Below, in pieces: positions 33,460 through 42,536 of a stretch of 49,394 nucleotides of DNA. A program made the position numbers and the translations under genes. The stretch's first letter is position 1, and each line of letters begins with the position of its first letter. The notes below the pieces were generated by a model that was given only the letters and a program-made list of their open reading frames with translations, was not told the DNA's origin and made no database searches. Source of the stretch: Bacteroidia bacterium (GTDB lineage Bacteria > Bacteroidota > Bacteroidia > Bacteroidales > VadinHA17); the NCBI GenBank assembly GCA_026391595.1, contig JAPLDY010000070.1:1-49394 (forward strand), in the 5' to 3' direction.

Positions 33460-35058
33460 ATGAACAATAATATAGCACCATCAAAATTGGATCGCGAATA
33501 TTTTTTAACACTGCTGAGAGACTCTGCGATGCAATGGGATTTCATTGTTATCGGAGGAGGTGCAACTGGTCTGGGTATTGCAGTAGATGCAGCAAGCAGG
33601 GGTTACAAAACAGTACTGCTTGAGCAGTCAGACTTTGCAAAGGCTACTTCCAGCCGCAGCACAAAGCTGGTCCATGGCGGAGTCCGGTACCTTCAGAATG
33701 GAGATGTGGCACTGGTCAGAGAAGCTCTCCGTGAAAGAGGTATTCTAAAGAAAAATGCCCCTCATCTGGTTAAGGATCAGCGATTTATTATTGGCAATTA
33801 TAAATGGTGGGAGAGACCTTTTTATACTATTGGTCTGACAGTATATGACCTGTTATCGGGTAAATTAACTCTTGGACGCTCTCTGCCAATGAGCAAAAAG
33901 AACGTGATTAAAAATATACCTCAGATCGTACAGAAAAACCTTAAAGGGGGAGTAGTTTACCATGACGGACAATTTGATGACTCCAGGCTGGCAGTTAACC
34001 TGATGCAAACCGCTGTTGAAAAAGGAGCCATTGTAGTGAATTACTGCAAAGCAATACGCCTGTTGAAAGATATTGAAGGTAAAGTGGCCGGAGTTGTGGC
34101 TGAAAATGTACTTGAAGGCGGAAGTTTCGATTTGAAAGGAACTTGCATAATAAATGCCACCGGAATCTTTGTAGACAATATAATTAAAATGGATGACCCG
34201 GAGGAAAAACCGCTGGTACGACCAAGCCAGGGGATCCATCTTGTGGTCGATAAATCGTTTCTGGGCGGGGAGGATGCAATTATGGTCCCAAAAACCAGCG
34301 ATGGCCGCGTAATGTTCGGTGTTCCATGGCATAACCGGGTAATCCTGGGCACAACGGATATCCCTGTAAGGGAATTCGTCCTTGAGCCTAAAGCCCTGGA
34401 AGAAGAAGTCGATTTTATTCTCGAGACTGCCGGCCGATATCTTACCAAAAAACCTCAGAGAAAGGATGTCCTTTGTGTTTATGCCGGCTTACGGCCGCTG
34501 GCTGCGCCGAAAAAGAATGCTGATGAAACCAAAACGAAGGAGATATCACGCAGTCATAAGTTATTGGCTTCCCCGTCTGGACTGGTGACAATTACAGGCG
34601 GCAAGTGGACCACCTATCGCCTTATGGCCCAGGATACTGTTAATTTAGCTCTTAAAACAAAAAAACTGCCATTTAAGGCATGTCAGACAAAGAACCTTAA
34701 GATACATGGATACAGAGAAGGTTCTTTCAATGACGACTGGCTGAATATATATGGCAGTGATCAGGACGGGATTCTCAAGTTACAGAAGGAGAATCCGGCA
34801 TACGGAGAAAAGCTGCACAGGGATTTTGATTTTACTGTTGGGGAAGTTGTGTGGGCTGTGAGAAAAGAAATGGCCAGAACTGTCGATGATGTACTTGCAA
34901 GAAGAGTCCGTGCCCTGTACCTCGATACAAGAGCTTCAATAGAGATGGCACCACGGGTTGCGGCAATAATGGCAGAAGAACTTAACAAAGACAGGAACTG
35001 GGAAAAACGACAGATTGAAGAATATACTGAAATGGCGAAAGCCTATGTTATATCATGA
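33460..35058 (+). CDS. glpD: FAD-dependent glycerol-3-phosphate dehydrogenase
   Basis: A 532-residue flavoenzyme that oxidises glycerol-3-phosphate to dihydroxyacetone phosphate at the inner face of the membrane and passes electrons to quinone. The FAD motif is IVIGGGATGLGIAVDAASRG, followed by the diagnostic SSRSTKLVHGGVRYL region. Other conserved parts are YHDGQFDDSRL, GIHLVVDK, GVPWHNRVILGTTD, and the C-terminal GlpD domain with EVVWAVRKEMARTVDDVLARR. Length fits the single-subunit enzyme. It is divergent from the glpR-like regulator and lies in the same direction as the transporter and phosphodiesterase genes, which supports a role in glycerophosphodiester catabolism. Confidence 0.95.
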   Translation: MNNNIAPSKLDREYFLTLLRDSAMQWDFIVIGGGATGLGIAVDAASRGYKTVLLEQSDFAKATSSRSTKLVHGGVRYLQNGDVALVREALRERGILKKNAPHLVKDQRFIIGNYKWWERPFYTIGLTVYDLLSGKLTLGRSLPMSKKNVIKNIPQIVQKNLKGGVVYHDGQFDDSRLAVNLMQTAVEKGAIVVNYCKAIRLLKDIEGKVAGVVAENVLEGGSFDLKGTCIINATGIFVDNIIKMDDPEEKPLVRPSQGIHLVVDKSFLGGEDAIMVPKTSDGRVMFGVPWHNRVILGTTDIPVREFVLEPKALEEEVDFILETAGRYLTKKPQRKDVLCVYAGLRPLAAPKKNADETKTKEISRSHKLLASPSGLVTITGGKWTTYRLMAQDTVNLALKTKKLPFKACQTKNLKIHGYREGSFNDDWLNIYGSDQDGILKLQKENPAYGEKLHRDFDFTVGEVVWAVRKEMARTVDDVLARRVRALYLDTRASIEMAPRVAAIMAEELNKDRNWEKRQIEEYTEMAKAYVIS

Positions 35059-35093
35059 TTTCTTTGGGCTCCACAATTTAAAAAGATGAGGTG

Positions 35094-36845
35094 ATGGAAT
35101 CTGTTTTGACTTCAATTACTATCAGATCAGCACAATCGAAAGCATTTTTCTCTTTTGCACTGGCCGGATCCATGTTGATCCCATCAGCTGTCAGAGCACA
35201 GAAACCGCAAATCAAAAGACCTAATATAATCATCATTCTATCTGATGATATGGGTTATTCAGATATAGGTTGTTTTGGTTCTGAAATAAAAACACCAAAC
35301 ATTGACCGGTTGGCAAACAATGGAGTCCGGTTCACACACTTCTATAATAATGCCCGGTCGAGTCCAAGCCGGGCATCCCTGCTTACCGGACTGTATGCGC
35401 ACCAGGCTGAAATGGGACATCTGGCAACGGCAGCTCCGCATGAGGAAGAAGGTTACAGGGATGAATTAAGCAAGAATGCTGTTACCCTTGCAGAAGTGCT
35501 CAGGCAAAACGGGTACTCCACATACATGACCGGCAAGTGGCATTTGACAAGGGAGATGACTGCAACGGGAGACAGAAGCAACTGGCCTCTTCAGCGCGGT
35601 TTCGACCGCTACTTCGGGACTCTCAACGGATCAGGAAGTTTTTATGATCCGGGAACACTTATCAGCAATAATACTTTAATTGCACCGGGGAAGGATTTTT
35701 ATTATACAGACGCCATTAGTGATTCTACCGTAAAATTTATCATGCAGCATCCCGAGGATAAGCCATTTTTCTTTTATGTTGCATATACTGCTGCTCACTG
35801 GCCCCTTCATGCACCTGAAAAGGAAATTGAAAAATACAAAGGAGTATATGACATTGGATGGGATTCATTAAGGGTACTGCGGTTCAATAAGCTTAAGAAA
35901 CTTGGTATAATAGGTGAAGAGTGTGTATTGACTGACAGAGGGGTGGATGTCCCGGCATGGAAAGATGAACCGATGAAGGAATGGCAGGCCCGCAGGATGG
36001 AAGTCTATGCAGCAATGATAGATATTATGGATCAGGGAATTGGAAGAATTATTTCAGCCCTCGAGAAGAAAGGCGAACTTGAGAACACAATTATTTTCTT
36101 CATGCAGGATAACGGAGGCTGTGCTGAACCCCAGGGAACAAAGCAACCGGAAGTTCCATTGACTGAGGAGCAGAAGATCCTTAAACCAATTCCTGATGAT
36201 GCTATTTTACCTGTAAGAAGGTCTGAATATACCCGCGACGGACATTACATCAGGAGTGGGCGCGGAGTGATGGCAGGTGCTGCTGACACCTGGGTAGCGT
36301 ATGGTGAAGAGTGGGCAAATGTAAGCAATACACCTTTCAGACTATACAAACAATGGGTACATGAAGGTGGCATCGCAACTCCGTTAGTAGTTTACTGGCC
36401 TGCCGGAATAAATAACAAAGGAACTCTTAATAAAGAGGTTTCTCACCTTATTGATATATTGCCAACCTGTCTGGAAATTACAGGAGCTTCATATCCTGCC
36501 CATTTCAATGGTAAAGAGATCATCCCATATGAAGGAAAGAGTCTTGTCCCGGCATTGAAGAATAAGAAAATCAAACACGATTTCCTGATATGGGAACATT
36601 GCGCCAACAGGGCAATCCGGATTGGTAAATGGAAACTGGTAGCCAAAGTACAGAAGCAGATGGAATTTACATCGGCTGATGAAAATTCATGGGAACTGTA
36701 TAATCTTGAGAAAGATCCTTCGGAAACAAATAACCTGGCAGATAAATATCCCGGCAAAGTGAAGAAGATGGCACAGAGATGGGAGAAGGAAGCAATAAGG
36801 ATAAAAATGAAACCATGGCCCTGGAATAAAGAAACAAATTTGTAA
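35094..36845 (+). CDS. Secreted sulfatase (formylglycine-dependent, serine-type)
   Basis: A 583-residue exported sulfatase of the alkaline-phosphatase superfamily (S1 type). A signal peptide ends near VRAQ. The metal-binding ILSDDMGYSD (D51, D52) is intact. The active-site signature reads SSPSRASLLTG with the first serine S89, i.e. the Ser-type version that needs an anaerobic sulfatase-maturing radical-SAM enzyme; none is encoded in the window. MTGKWHL and FMQDNGGC provide further conserved site residues. It is unexpected between glpD and glpT. It may desulfate a sulfated glycerol-containing glycan or lipid; a phosphonate or phosphate diesterase of the same superfamily is a less likely alternative. 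The ATG at 35094 is preferred over the adjacent GTG at 35091. Confidence 0.9.
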   Translation: MESVLTSITIRSAQSKAFFSFALAGSMLIPSAVRAQKPQIKRPNIIIILSDDMGYSDIGCFGSEIKTPNIDRLANNGVRFTHFYNNARSSPSRASLLTGLYAHQAEMGHLATAAPHEEEGYRDELSKNAVTLAEVLRQNGYSTYMTGKWHLTREMTATGDRSNWPLQRGFDRYFGTLNGSGSFYDPGTLISNNTLIAPGKDFYYTDAISDSTVKFIMQHPEDKPFFFYVAYTAAHWPLHAPEKEIEKYKGVYDIGWDSLRVLRFNKLKKLGIIGEECVLTDRGVDVPAWKDEPMKEWQARRMEVYAAMIDIMDQGIGRIISALEKKGELENTIIFFMQDNGGCAEPQGTKQPEVPLTEEQKILKPIPDDAILPVRRSEYTRDGHYIRSGRGVMAGAADTWVAYGEEWANVSNTPFRLYKQWVHEGGIATPLVVYWPAGINNKGTLNKEVSHLIDILPTCLEITGASYPAHFNGKEIIPYEGKSLVPALKNKKIKHDFLIWEHCANRAIRIGKWKLVAKVQKQMEFTSADENSWELYNLEKDPSETNNLADKYPGKVKKMAQRWEKEAIRIKMKPWPWNKETNL

Positions 36846-36920
36846 CCGGATACAGGACGAATACAATAAGCTTTTATTTATAATTGCATCCTGAAAAACT
36901 GAAAGATTAAGAAATACCAG

Positions 36921-38378
36921 ATGATCAATTTCCTTAAACCTCCGCCTCCAAAGGATCTTCTTCCACAAGAGAAGATTGATTCCGAATATAAGAAGATGAG
37001 GCTCAAGGTATTTTTAGGCGCATTTCTGGGTTATGCGGGCTATTATCTTGTCAGGAAAAATCTTGCACTGGCAATACCCGGAATGATCCAGCCGGTAGCA
37101 AGCGGAGGATTGGGCTATACCAAACTGGAACTGGGTACAGCTCTCTCAGCTGTTTCCATTGCATACGCATTCAGTAAATTTTTAATGGGGGCAGTTTCAG
37201 ACAGATCCGATGTCAGAAAATTTCTGGTAATCGGATTAATCCTCTCAGCACTGCTGATGATGTCAGTTGGACTATTCTCATTCGCTACAAGTTCAGTTGC
37301 AATTATTTTCGTGTTCATGCTGATTATAGGATGGCTTTCCGGAATGGGATGGCCTCCCTGCGGCAGAGTTATGGTACACTGGTTCTCTCATAACGAGAGA
37401 AGCTTTAAAATGTCAATTTGGAATACATCGCATACGTTTGGAAGCGGATTGATGGGTAATCTTGCCGCCGTTGGAACAGTTCTCATTGGCGGCTTCTTTT
37501 TGGTTGATATCGGAGGCGGTGTCATTGTGGACCAGAGCTGGAGGGCTGTTTTTGTGTTCCCAAGCGCAATAGCTTTGATTATAGCTGTTTTCTGCTGGTG
37601 GGCTTTGAGAGATACACCCCAATCCTGTGGATTGCCGCCTATAGATCAGTATAGAAATGATGTCACTGCATCAAAGGAGATGAGTTCCGACGCAAAAATC
37701 CCCCTCTCCGAATTATTTGTAAAATACATATTCAAGAATAAGATTCTCTGGCTGATTGCACTGGCAAACATATTTGTATATCTGGTCCGGTATGGTATCG
37801 GCGACTGGTCCCCGACATATTGTCAGGAGTCAGGTCTGTTAACCAGCGCACAGAGTAAAATGGCCTTTTCACTGCATAATTATGCCGGCATACCGGGAAC
37901 AATTGTATGCGGATTGATTTCTTCAAAACTTTTTAAGGGAAGGTGCGCTCCGGCCAATGTGATATATATGTTGCTTGTCGTAGTCTTTATTGTTTTGTAT
38001 TGGAAAGCTGCGCCTGTAGCATCTTTTTTAGCTGAGACATTTTCCAGAGATCTGGTTTCTACCCAGGTGGCTGTTGTCTACTCTGCTTTAATAGGAATAG
38101 GCTTCTTTATTTATGGTCCTGTTGCACTTATTGGTGTACAGGCTGTCAACCTGGTTCCCAAAAATGCAGCCGGAACAGCTGCCGGATTTGTCGGGTTATT
38201 CGGATATCTGGTCGGCGATGCTCTCTTATCAAAAATTGTGATCGGAGCAGTTGCCGATAACGTTCATTTAGGCTGGGGAGCAGCTTTCTGGATTTTCATA
38301 ATCGGCAGTATTCTGGCGGCAGTTTTTTCCGCAACAACCTGGAAAAGAGAAAAAGCTGCCTTTGCTCTAAATAAATAA
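36921..38378 (+). CDS. glpT: Glycerol-3-phosphate transporter (MFS, OPA family)
   Basis: A 485-residue inner-membrane protein with about twelve membrane spans, of the organophosphate:phosphate antiporter group. The N-terminal FLGYAGYYLVRKN carries the arginine-bearing YYLxRKN motif that binds phosphate in GlpT/UhpT. The inner loop AVSDRSDVRKF, the phrase GMGWPPCGRVMVHWFS and LVRYGIGDWSPTYCQE in the second half are typical of GlpT. It exchanges cytoplasmic phosphate for external glycerol-3-phosphate. A related OPA substrate cannot be excluded, but the neighbouring glpD and GDPD genes make glycerol-3-phosphate the most likely one. The HAD gene follows six bases later. Confidence 0.93.
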   Translation: MINFLKPPPPKDLLPQEKIDSEYKKMRLKVFLGAFLGYAGYYLVRKNLALAIPGMIQPVASGGLGYTKLELGTALSAVSIAYAFSKFLMGAVSDRSDVRKFLVIGLILSALLMMSVGLFSFATSSVAIIFVFMLIIGWLSGMGWPPCGRVMVHWFSHNERSFKMSIWNTSHTFGSGLMGNLAAVGTVLIGGFFLVDIGGGVIVDQSWRAVFVFPSAIALIIAVFCWWALRDTPQSCGLPPIDQYRNDVTASKEMSSDAKIPLSELFVKYIFKNKILWLIALANIFVYLVRYGIGDWSPTYCQESGLLTSAQSKMAFSLHNYAGIPGTIVCGLISSKLFKGRCAPANVIYMLLVVVFIVLYWKAAPVASFLAETFSRDLVSTQVAVVYSALIGIGFFIYGPVALIGVQAVNLVPKNAAGTAAGFVGLFGYLVGDALLSKIVIGAVADNVHLGWGAAFWIFIIGSILAAVFSATTWKREKAAFALNK

Positions 38379-38383
38379 GGAAT

Positions 38384-39313
38384 ATGAAGAGAAAACTATT
38401 AATTTATTTATTATCAGCTTTTTGCCTATTCTCAGGACTGAATGCCCAGGTATATCGGCCTGTTAAAGGCTGGTCAAGGGAGATTAATGATAAGCTTGAA
38501 AGTTTTTTGAACTCGACAATCTCAATTAAGGAAAGGAAAGTCGCAGTATTTGATGGCGACGGAACAACTTTTGGGCAGGTCCCATATTACCTGGCTGATG
38601 AGGCTCTTTATCAATATGGTGATGATGTATTGAAAAAAAGAAATGATAAGTCGGCAAAAGAGAAGCTCGCAATTCTCGAAAGAATGGTACAGAATGGAGA
38701 TAATGTAAGTAAACCATATGTTGAAGACAGGGTCCATTTCCTGACAGGACTGACTACTGAAGAAATTGAAGCTATTGGCTATAGCTGTTATCTGAATTCA
38801 TATAAGGGTAAATTCTTTCCTGAGATGAAAGAGCTTATAGCCAACCTTAAGCAGTATGGTTTCGAAGTATGGATACTGACAGCTTCACCGGAGATACTTT
38901 ATCAGAAGTTCTTTGCCGATGAACTGGGTCTGTCAAATATAAATATAGTTGGAGCCAAGTGTGTCATAAAGGATGGAAGGACAACAGATGAAATAATCCC
39001 GCCAATACCACAGGATGATGGCAAAGCCCGGGCAATAGAAACATTTATCAAGGCACGCCCTCTGATTGTCGGAGGCAACAGCCGCGGCGACATGGACATG
39101 CTGAATGAATCATTCGGGTTAAAAATTGTCGTGAACCCGGATGAAGTAACCGTCAGGGGCAAGGAAGATGGTCCGATGAATGGATTCACAGTTAAATCGT
39201 ACTGGGAAAAAGAGGGTGCATTGATCGTCAAATGCAACGATGTTGCTGATACTGCGGTAAAATTCCATACAGCAGACTGGAAGATAAGGACCAACAAGGC
39301 GAATCCAAAATGA
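38384..39313 (+). CDS. Exported HAD-superfamily phosphatase
   Basis: A 309-residue phosphatase with a signal peptide (cleavage near LNAQ). Motif I is VFDGDGT (nucleophile D57, D59), motif II is WILTASPE, and motif IV is VGGNSRGDMDML. The layout resembles PSP-type HAD enzymes such as periplasmic phosphorylcholine phosphatase and other small-molecule phosphomonoesterases. With the GDPD lipoprotein next door, it could remove phosphate from a product of diester cleavage or from glycerol-3-phosphate itself. The substrate is inference. It starts six bases after glpT and 51 bases before the GDPD start, in one apparent transcription unit. Confidence 0.85.
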   Translation: MKRKLLIYLLSAFCLFSGLNAQVYRPVKGWSREINDKLESFLNSTISIKERKVAVFDGDGTTFGQVPYYLADEALYQYGDDVLKKRNDKSAKEKLAILERMVQNGDNVSKPYVEDRVHFLTGLTTEEIEAIGYSCYLNSYKGKFFPEMKELIANLKQYGFEVWILTASPEILYQKFFADELGLSNINIVGAKCVIKDGRTTDEIIPPIPQDDGKARAIETFIKARPLIVGGNSRGDMDMLNESFGLKIVVNPDEVTVRGKEDGPMNGFTVKSYWEKEGALIVKCNDVADTAVKFHTADWKIRTNKANPK

Positions 39314-39364
39314 TTATTGATAATCTGGTAAAACAAGTTGAAAAAGATATTAGAAAAGTTAATC

Positions 39365-40522
39365 ATGAATAAAATAGTATTGGCAATATCAATTCTTCTG
39401 GTTGCTGCCTGCTCCTGTCAGCAGCATAAAAGTGAAACTAAAATGAAAGAAGTTCAGAAATATATGCCCGATAATGCAGTTATTGCTCATCGTGGGACAA
39501 TATACTGGGCTCCCGAACTCACCGAACCTGCATTTCGCTGGGCCAGGAACGCAGGTGCTGATTATGTTGAACTCGATGTGCAAAGATCAAAGGACGGCGT
39601 ACTGATTATAATGCATGACCGGACTTTCAACAGGACAACCGATGTGGCTCAGAAATTTCCGGGAAGGGAGAAGGAAACAATCGACTTATTTACCTGTGAG
39701 GAAATAATGAAGCTGGATGCCGGAAGTACATTCAATACCAAGTTCCCTGACCGTGCGCGCAGCAGCTATAAAAACCTTGATGTCCTCGTTTTTGAAGATG
39801 TCTTTCAGATCGCTGCAGGCAACAGGATTAAGAGAAATCCCGATGGAAGCCGTGCTTTTCATCTGGATGCTGCTGGCAAATATGTCTTTGAATATGAACC
39901 CGATCCGGCAGATAATGGCCACAGACCTGGTGTATACATTGAATACAAAGACCCTGACAGCTACCCCGGACTTGAAGAACAGGCTTACGCCGAGCTGGCC
40001 CGGTTCGGATGGAACCCGCTGGAGGGAGAGGTAATTAAGGATAATGTCCCATTTTATATAGATGGGAAGGTCAACGTTGGGAATACTAAAGGTAAAATCC
40101 TTAATCAGACCTTTTCGCGTCCTAGCATGCTGATCCTTCAGAAAGTATTCAAAGAGCAAGTTCCTACAAGCTTCCTGATAGGCAATACAAAAACCAACGA
40201 CTTTGCTAAGGTAGAGGTAATGGATGAAATAGTAAATTTTGCCCTATCCTCCGGAGCCCAGTATATCGGGACAAACCTGGGAGATGAAAATGACGGACTG
40301 TCACCGGAATTTTCTAAGAAAATTCATGCTGTAGGCTTAAAAGCAAACGCCTATTCTTTCAATACTATTGAGCAAATGGAAAAATATCTCCCCCTGCTTG
40401 AAGGCATGATAACCAACCGTGCGGATCTGACAATTTATTTTTATTGCGAACGCGGAGTAAGAGAAAATAAAACAACACAAACACCTGAAGAAGTACTGAT
40501 TCAGCTTGGATATAATATTTGA
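39365..40522 (+). CDS. glpQ: Lipoprotein glycerophosphodiester phosphodiesterase (GDPD)
   Basis: A 385-residue GDPD-family enzyme that cleaves glycerophosphodiesters to glycerol-3-phosphate and an alcohol. The N-terminus is a lipoprotein signal (VAAC, C16), which is why the ATG at 39365 is chosen over a TTG at 39338. The catalytic and metal-binding set is complete: H42 in AHRG, E69 and D71 in VELDV, and H84 in MHDRTF. FEYEPDP and YIEYKDPD strands complete the TIM barrel, and DLFTCEEIMKLDAGSTF is family-typical. As an envelope enzyme it would feed glycerol-3-phosphate to the GlpT-like transporter and then GlpD. The symbol rests on family and context; substrate range is unknown. Confidence 0.9.
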   Translation: MNKIVLAISILLVAACSCQQHKSETKMKEVQKYMPDNAVIAHRGTIYWAPELTEPAFRWARNAGADYVELDVQRSKDGVLIIMHDRTFNRTTDVAQKFPGREKETIDLFTCEEIMKLDAGSTFNTKFPDRARSSYKNLDVLVFEDVFQIAAGNRIKRNPDGSRAFHLDAAGKYVFEYEPDPADNGHRPGVYIEYKDPDSYPGLEEQAYAELARFGWNPLEGEVIKDNVPFYIDGKVNVGNTKGKILNQTFSRPSMLILQKVFKEQVPTSFLIGNTKTNDFAKVEVMDEIVNFALSSGAQYIGTNLGDENDGLSPEFSKKIHAVGLKANAYSFNTIEQMEKYLPLLEGMITNRADLTIYFYCERGVRENKTTQTPEEVLIQLGYNI

Positions 40523-40535
40523 TTGGGAAAGAATA

Positions 40536-42506
40536 GTGAGGAAAATTAAGAAAGCGGACTTTGTTTTAAAACTGGCAACGATCTTTGTGATCATTGGCGT
40601 TGGGATTAGTTTTAACAGTTGTAATAACGATAATAAAGTAGATGATAAGCTGCTTAAGATTACCGGCGTCTCAATCCCTTCAAGCCTCGATATTGTTGCA
40701 GATGGTGAAATTACCCTTACCGGTAAAGGATTTGAAGTTGGCGATCTGATAGTATTTACTCTGAAAGGTGACGCAGGAACAGAATATACAAGTACTGTCA
40801 CCTCTGTAACTGCTTCGACTGTAACCTTCACATTGCCGGATGGCATCTCTTCAGGAATATATACAATCAGCGTGGAAAGAGGGGATGAAAGCCTTGCTCT
40901 TGGAACAGTTACGATAAATGTGCTTGCCAATCTTGACATCCCCGATATCAGCGGGATGACTGTAAAGGGAGTAGTATATTGCGATGGGTATGGCCTTCCC
41001 GGAGTAGTTGTTTCTGACGGTTTTGAAGTTTCTACCACGGATGCCAGCGGGATCTATTACCTGCCCTCACAAAAGAAGAACGGATATGTATTTATATCAG
41101 TTCCCGGCAACTATGAGGTTTCCAGCAGCAACAATATTCCCCAGTTCTTTAAAAGGCTTACAGGTGGAAGCAGTGTGGAACAGAAGGACTTTTCATTATA
41201 CCATGCTGATAACAGCAAGCATGTCGTCCTGACAATGGCAGACTGGCACCTTGCAAACCGGAATGATGACCTGTCACAATTCAGCAGCGGTTTTCTGGCT
41301 GATGTCAACTCACTGATCAGCAGCTATAAGGCAGCCGGAACAAAAGTATACGGGCTTACCCTTGGTGATATGACCTGGGACCTCTATTGGTATGAGAACA
41401 ATTACGCTCTTCCTCAATACCTGGTGCAAATGAATATGATCAACTGTACAATGTTTAATATAATGGGTAATCATGATAATGATCCTTACTGTGCAGGAGA
41501 CTTGCCGGCTGAGGCCAAATTCAGGACTTATATAGGCCCGACTTATTATTCGTTCAATCTTGGCAGCGTACATTATATTGTTCTTGATGATATCCAATAT
41601 ATAAATACCAGCGGCGCTCAGGGAGTAATAGGGGACCGTGACTATTACGATATTATAACTTCCGACCAGATGATTTGGCTTTCAAAAGACCTTGCGACTC
41701 TTACCGACAAGAGTAAGCCGGTGATTATTGCAATACATGCTGCTCTTTATAAAAATCCATCACTCGATGCTAATGGCAATCAGTTGAATACAATCGATCT
41801 TTTGAACGGAAGTTCTTTAATATCAACATTACAGGGTTTCACCAATGTCCATATATTGAGCGGACATACGCATATCAATTTTACTGCTGAGCAAAGCATC
41901 TCATTGATGGAGCATAATACAGCCGCTGTGTGTGCTACCTGGTGGTGGACAGGTAAGAGCGGATATGCCGGAAACCAAATCTGCAAGGATGGGAGCCCCG
42001 GAGGATATGGTGTGTGGGAGATTAACGGGACAGACGTAAGGTGGTATTATAAAAGTATAGGCAAGGATAAGAATTACCAGTTCAGGTCCTATGATCGGAA
42101 CCAGGTTCTGATTACAGCTGCAAATTTTGCTCCTAACTCCACCGATGCAGCTCTGGCCCCGTATGCCGGTGTCTATGCATCTCCAGGCACGTCCAACGAG
42201 GTTTTATTAAATGTATGGGGATATGATCCCGGATGGAAAATTGAAGTTAAGGAAGGCAGTACCAATCTTGCTGTCGAGAGGATTTATGCTATGGATCCGC
42301 TGCATATTATCTCCTATGAAGCTAAGAGGCTGAATGCCGGCGCAATTCCGACCAGCTCATTTGTCACCTGCAATACGGCTCATCTGTTCAGGGTTACAGC
42401 AGCGAATCCTGCTTCAACGCTGGATATTAAAGTAACTGACCATTTCGGCAATGTTTACAGCGAGACAATGTCGCGACCTAAAATATTTACATATTTAATG
42501 CAATAA
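40536..42506 (+). CDS. Lipoprotein calcineurin-like metallophosphoesterase with N-terminal IPT-like and regulatory beta domains
   Basis: A 656-residue envelope protein. The GTG at 40536 gives a lipoprotein signal (FNSC, C29) and starts 13 bases after the GDPD gene; the TTG at 40506 would overlap that gene. An IPT/TIG-like beta domain (about 40-135) and a carboxypeptidase-regulatory-like domain (about 145-215) precede the phosphoesterase domain. That domain has DWH (D236, H238), GDMTWD, GNHDND (N312, H313), a HAALY histidine and GHTH (H444, H446), a full two-metal site. A C-terminal beta-sandwich follows (about 500-656). Family members cleave phosphomonoesters or diesters, including lipid and nucleotide types. 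Its setting between GDPD and SusC suggests surface processing of a phosphate-containing polymer or head group. Confidence 0.88.
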   Translation: MRKIKKADFVLKLATIFVIIGVGISFNSCNNDNKVDDKLLKITGVSIPSSLDIVADGEITLTGKGFEVGDLIVFTLKGDAGTEYTSTVTSVTASTVTFTLPDGISSGIYTISVERGDESLALGTVTINVLANLDIPDISGMTVKGVVYCDGYGLPGVVVSDGFEVSTTDASGIYYLPSQKKNGYVFISVPGNYEVSSSNNIPQFFKRLTGGSSVEQKDFSLYHADNSKHVVLTMADWHLANRNDDLSQFSSGFLADVNSLISSYKAAGTKVYGLTLGDMTWDLYWYENNYALPQYLVQMNMINCTMFNIMGNHDNDPYCAGDLPAEAKFRTYIGPTYYSFNLGSVHYIVLDDIQYINTSGAQGVIGDRDYYDIITSDQMIWLSKDLATLTDKSKPVIIAIHAALYKNPSLDANGNQLNTIDLLNGSSLISTLQGFTNVHILSGHTHINFTAEQSISLMEHNTAAVCATWWWTGKSGYAGNQICKDGSPGGYGVWEINGTDVRWYYKSIGKDKNYQFRSYDRNQVLITAANFAPNSTDAALAPYAGVYASPGTSNEVLLNVWGYDPGWKIEVKEGSTNLAVERIYAMDPLHIISYEAKRLNAGAIPTSSFVTCNTAHLFRVTAANPASTLDIKVTDHFGNVYSETMSRPKIFTYLMQ

Positions 42507-42536
42507 CCAATTTATAAATAACTAAATACCTTAATT

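Noticed and set aside
39686-40159. A 157-codon open frame on the - strand inside the GDPD gene
   Set aside because: Opposes a gene with a complete catalytic set; no supporting motif.
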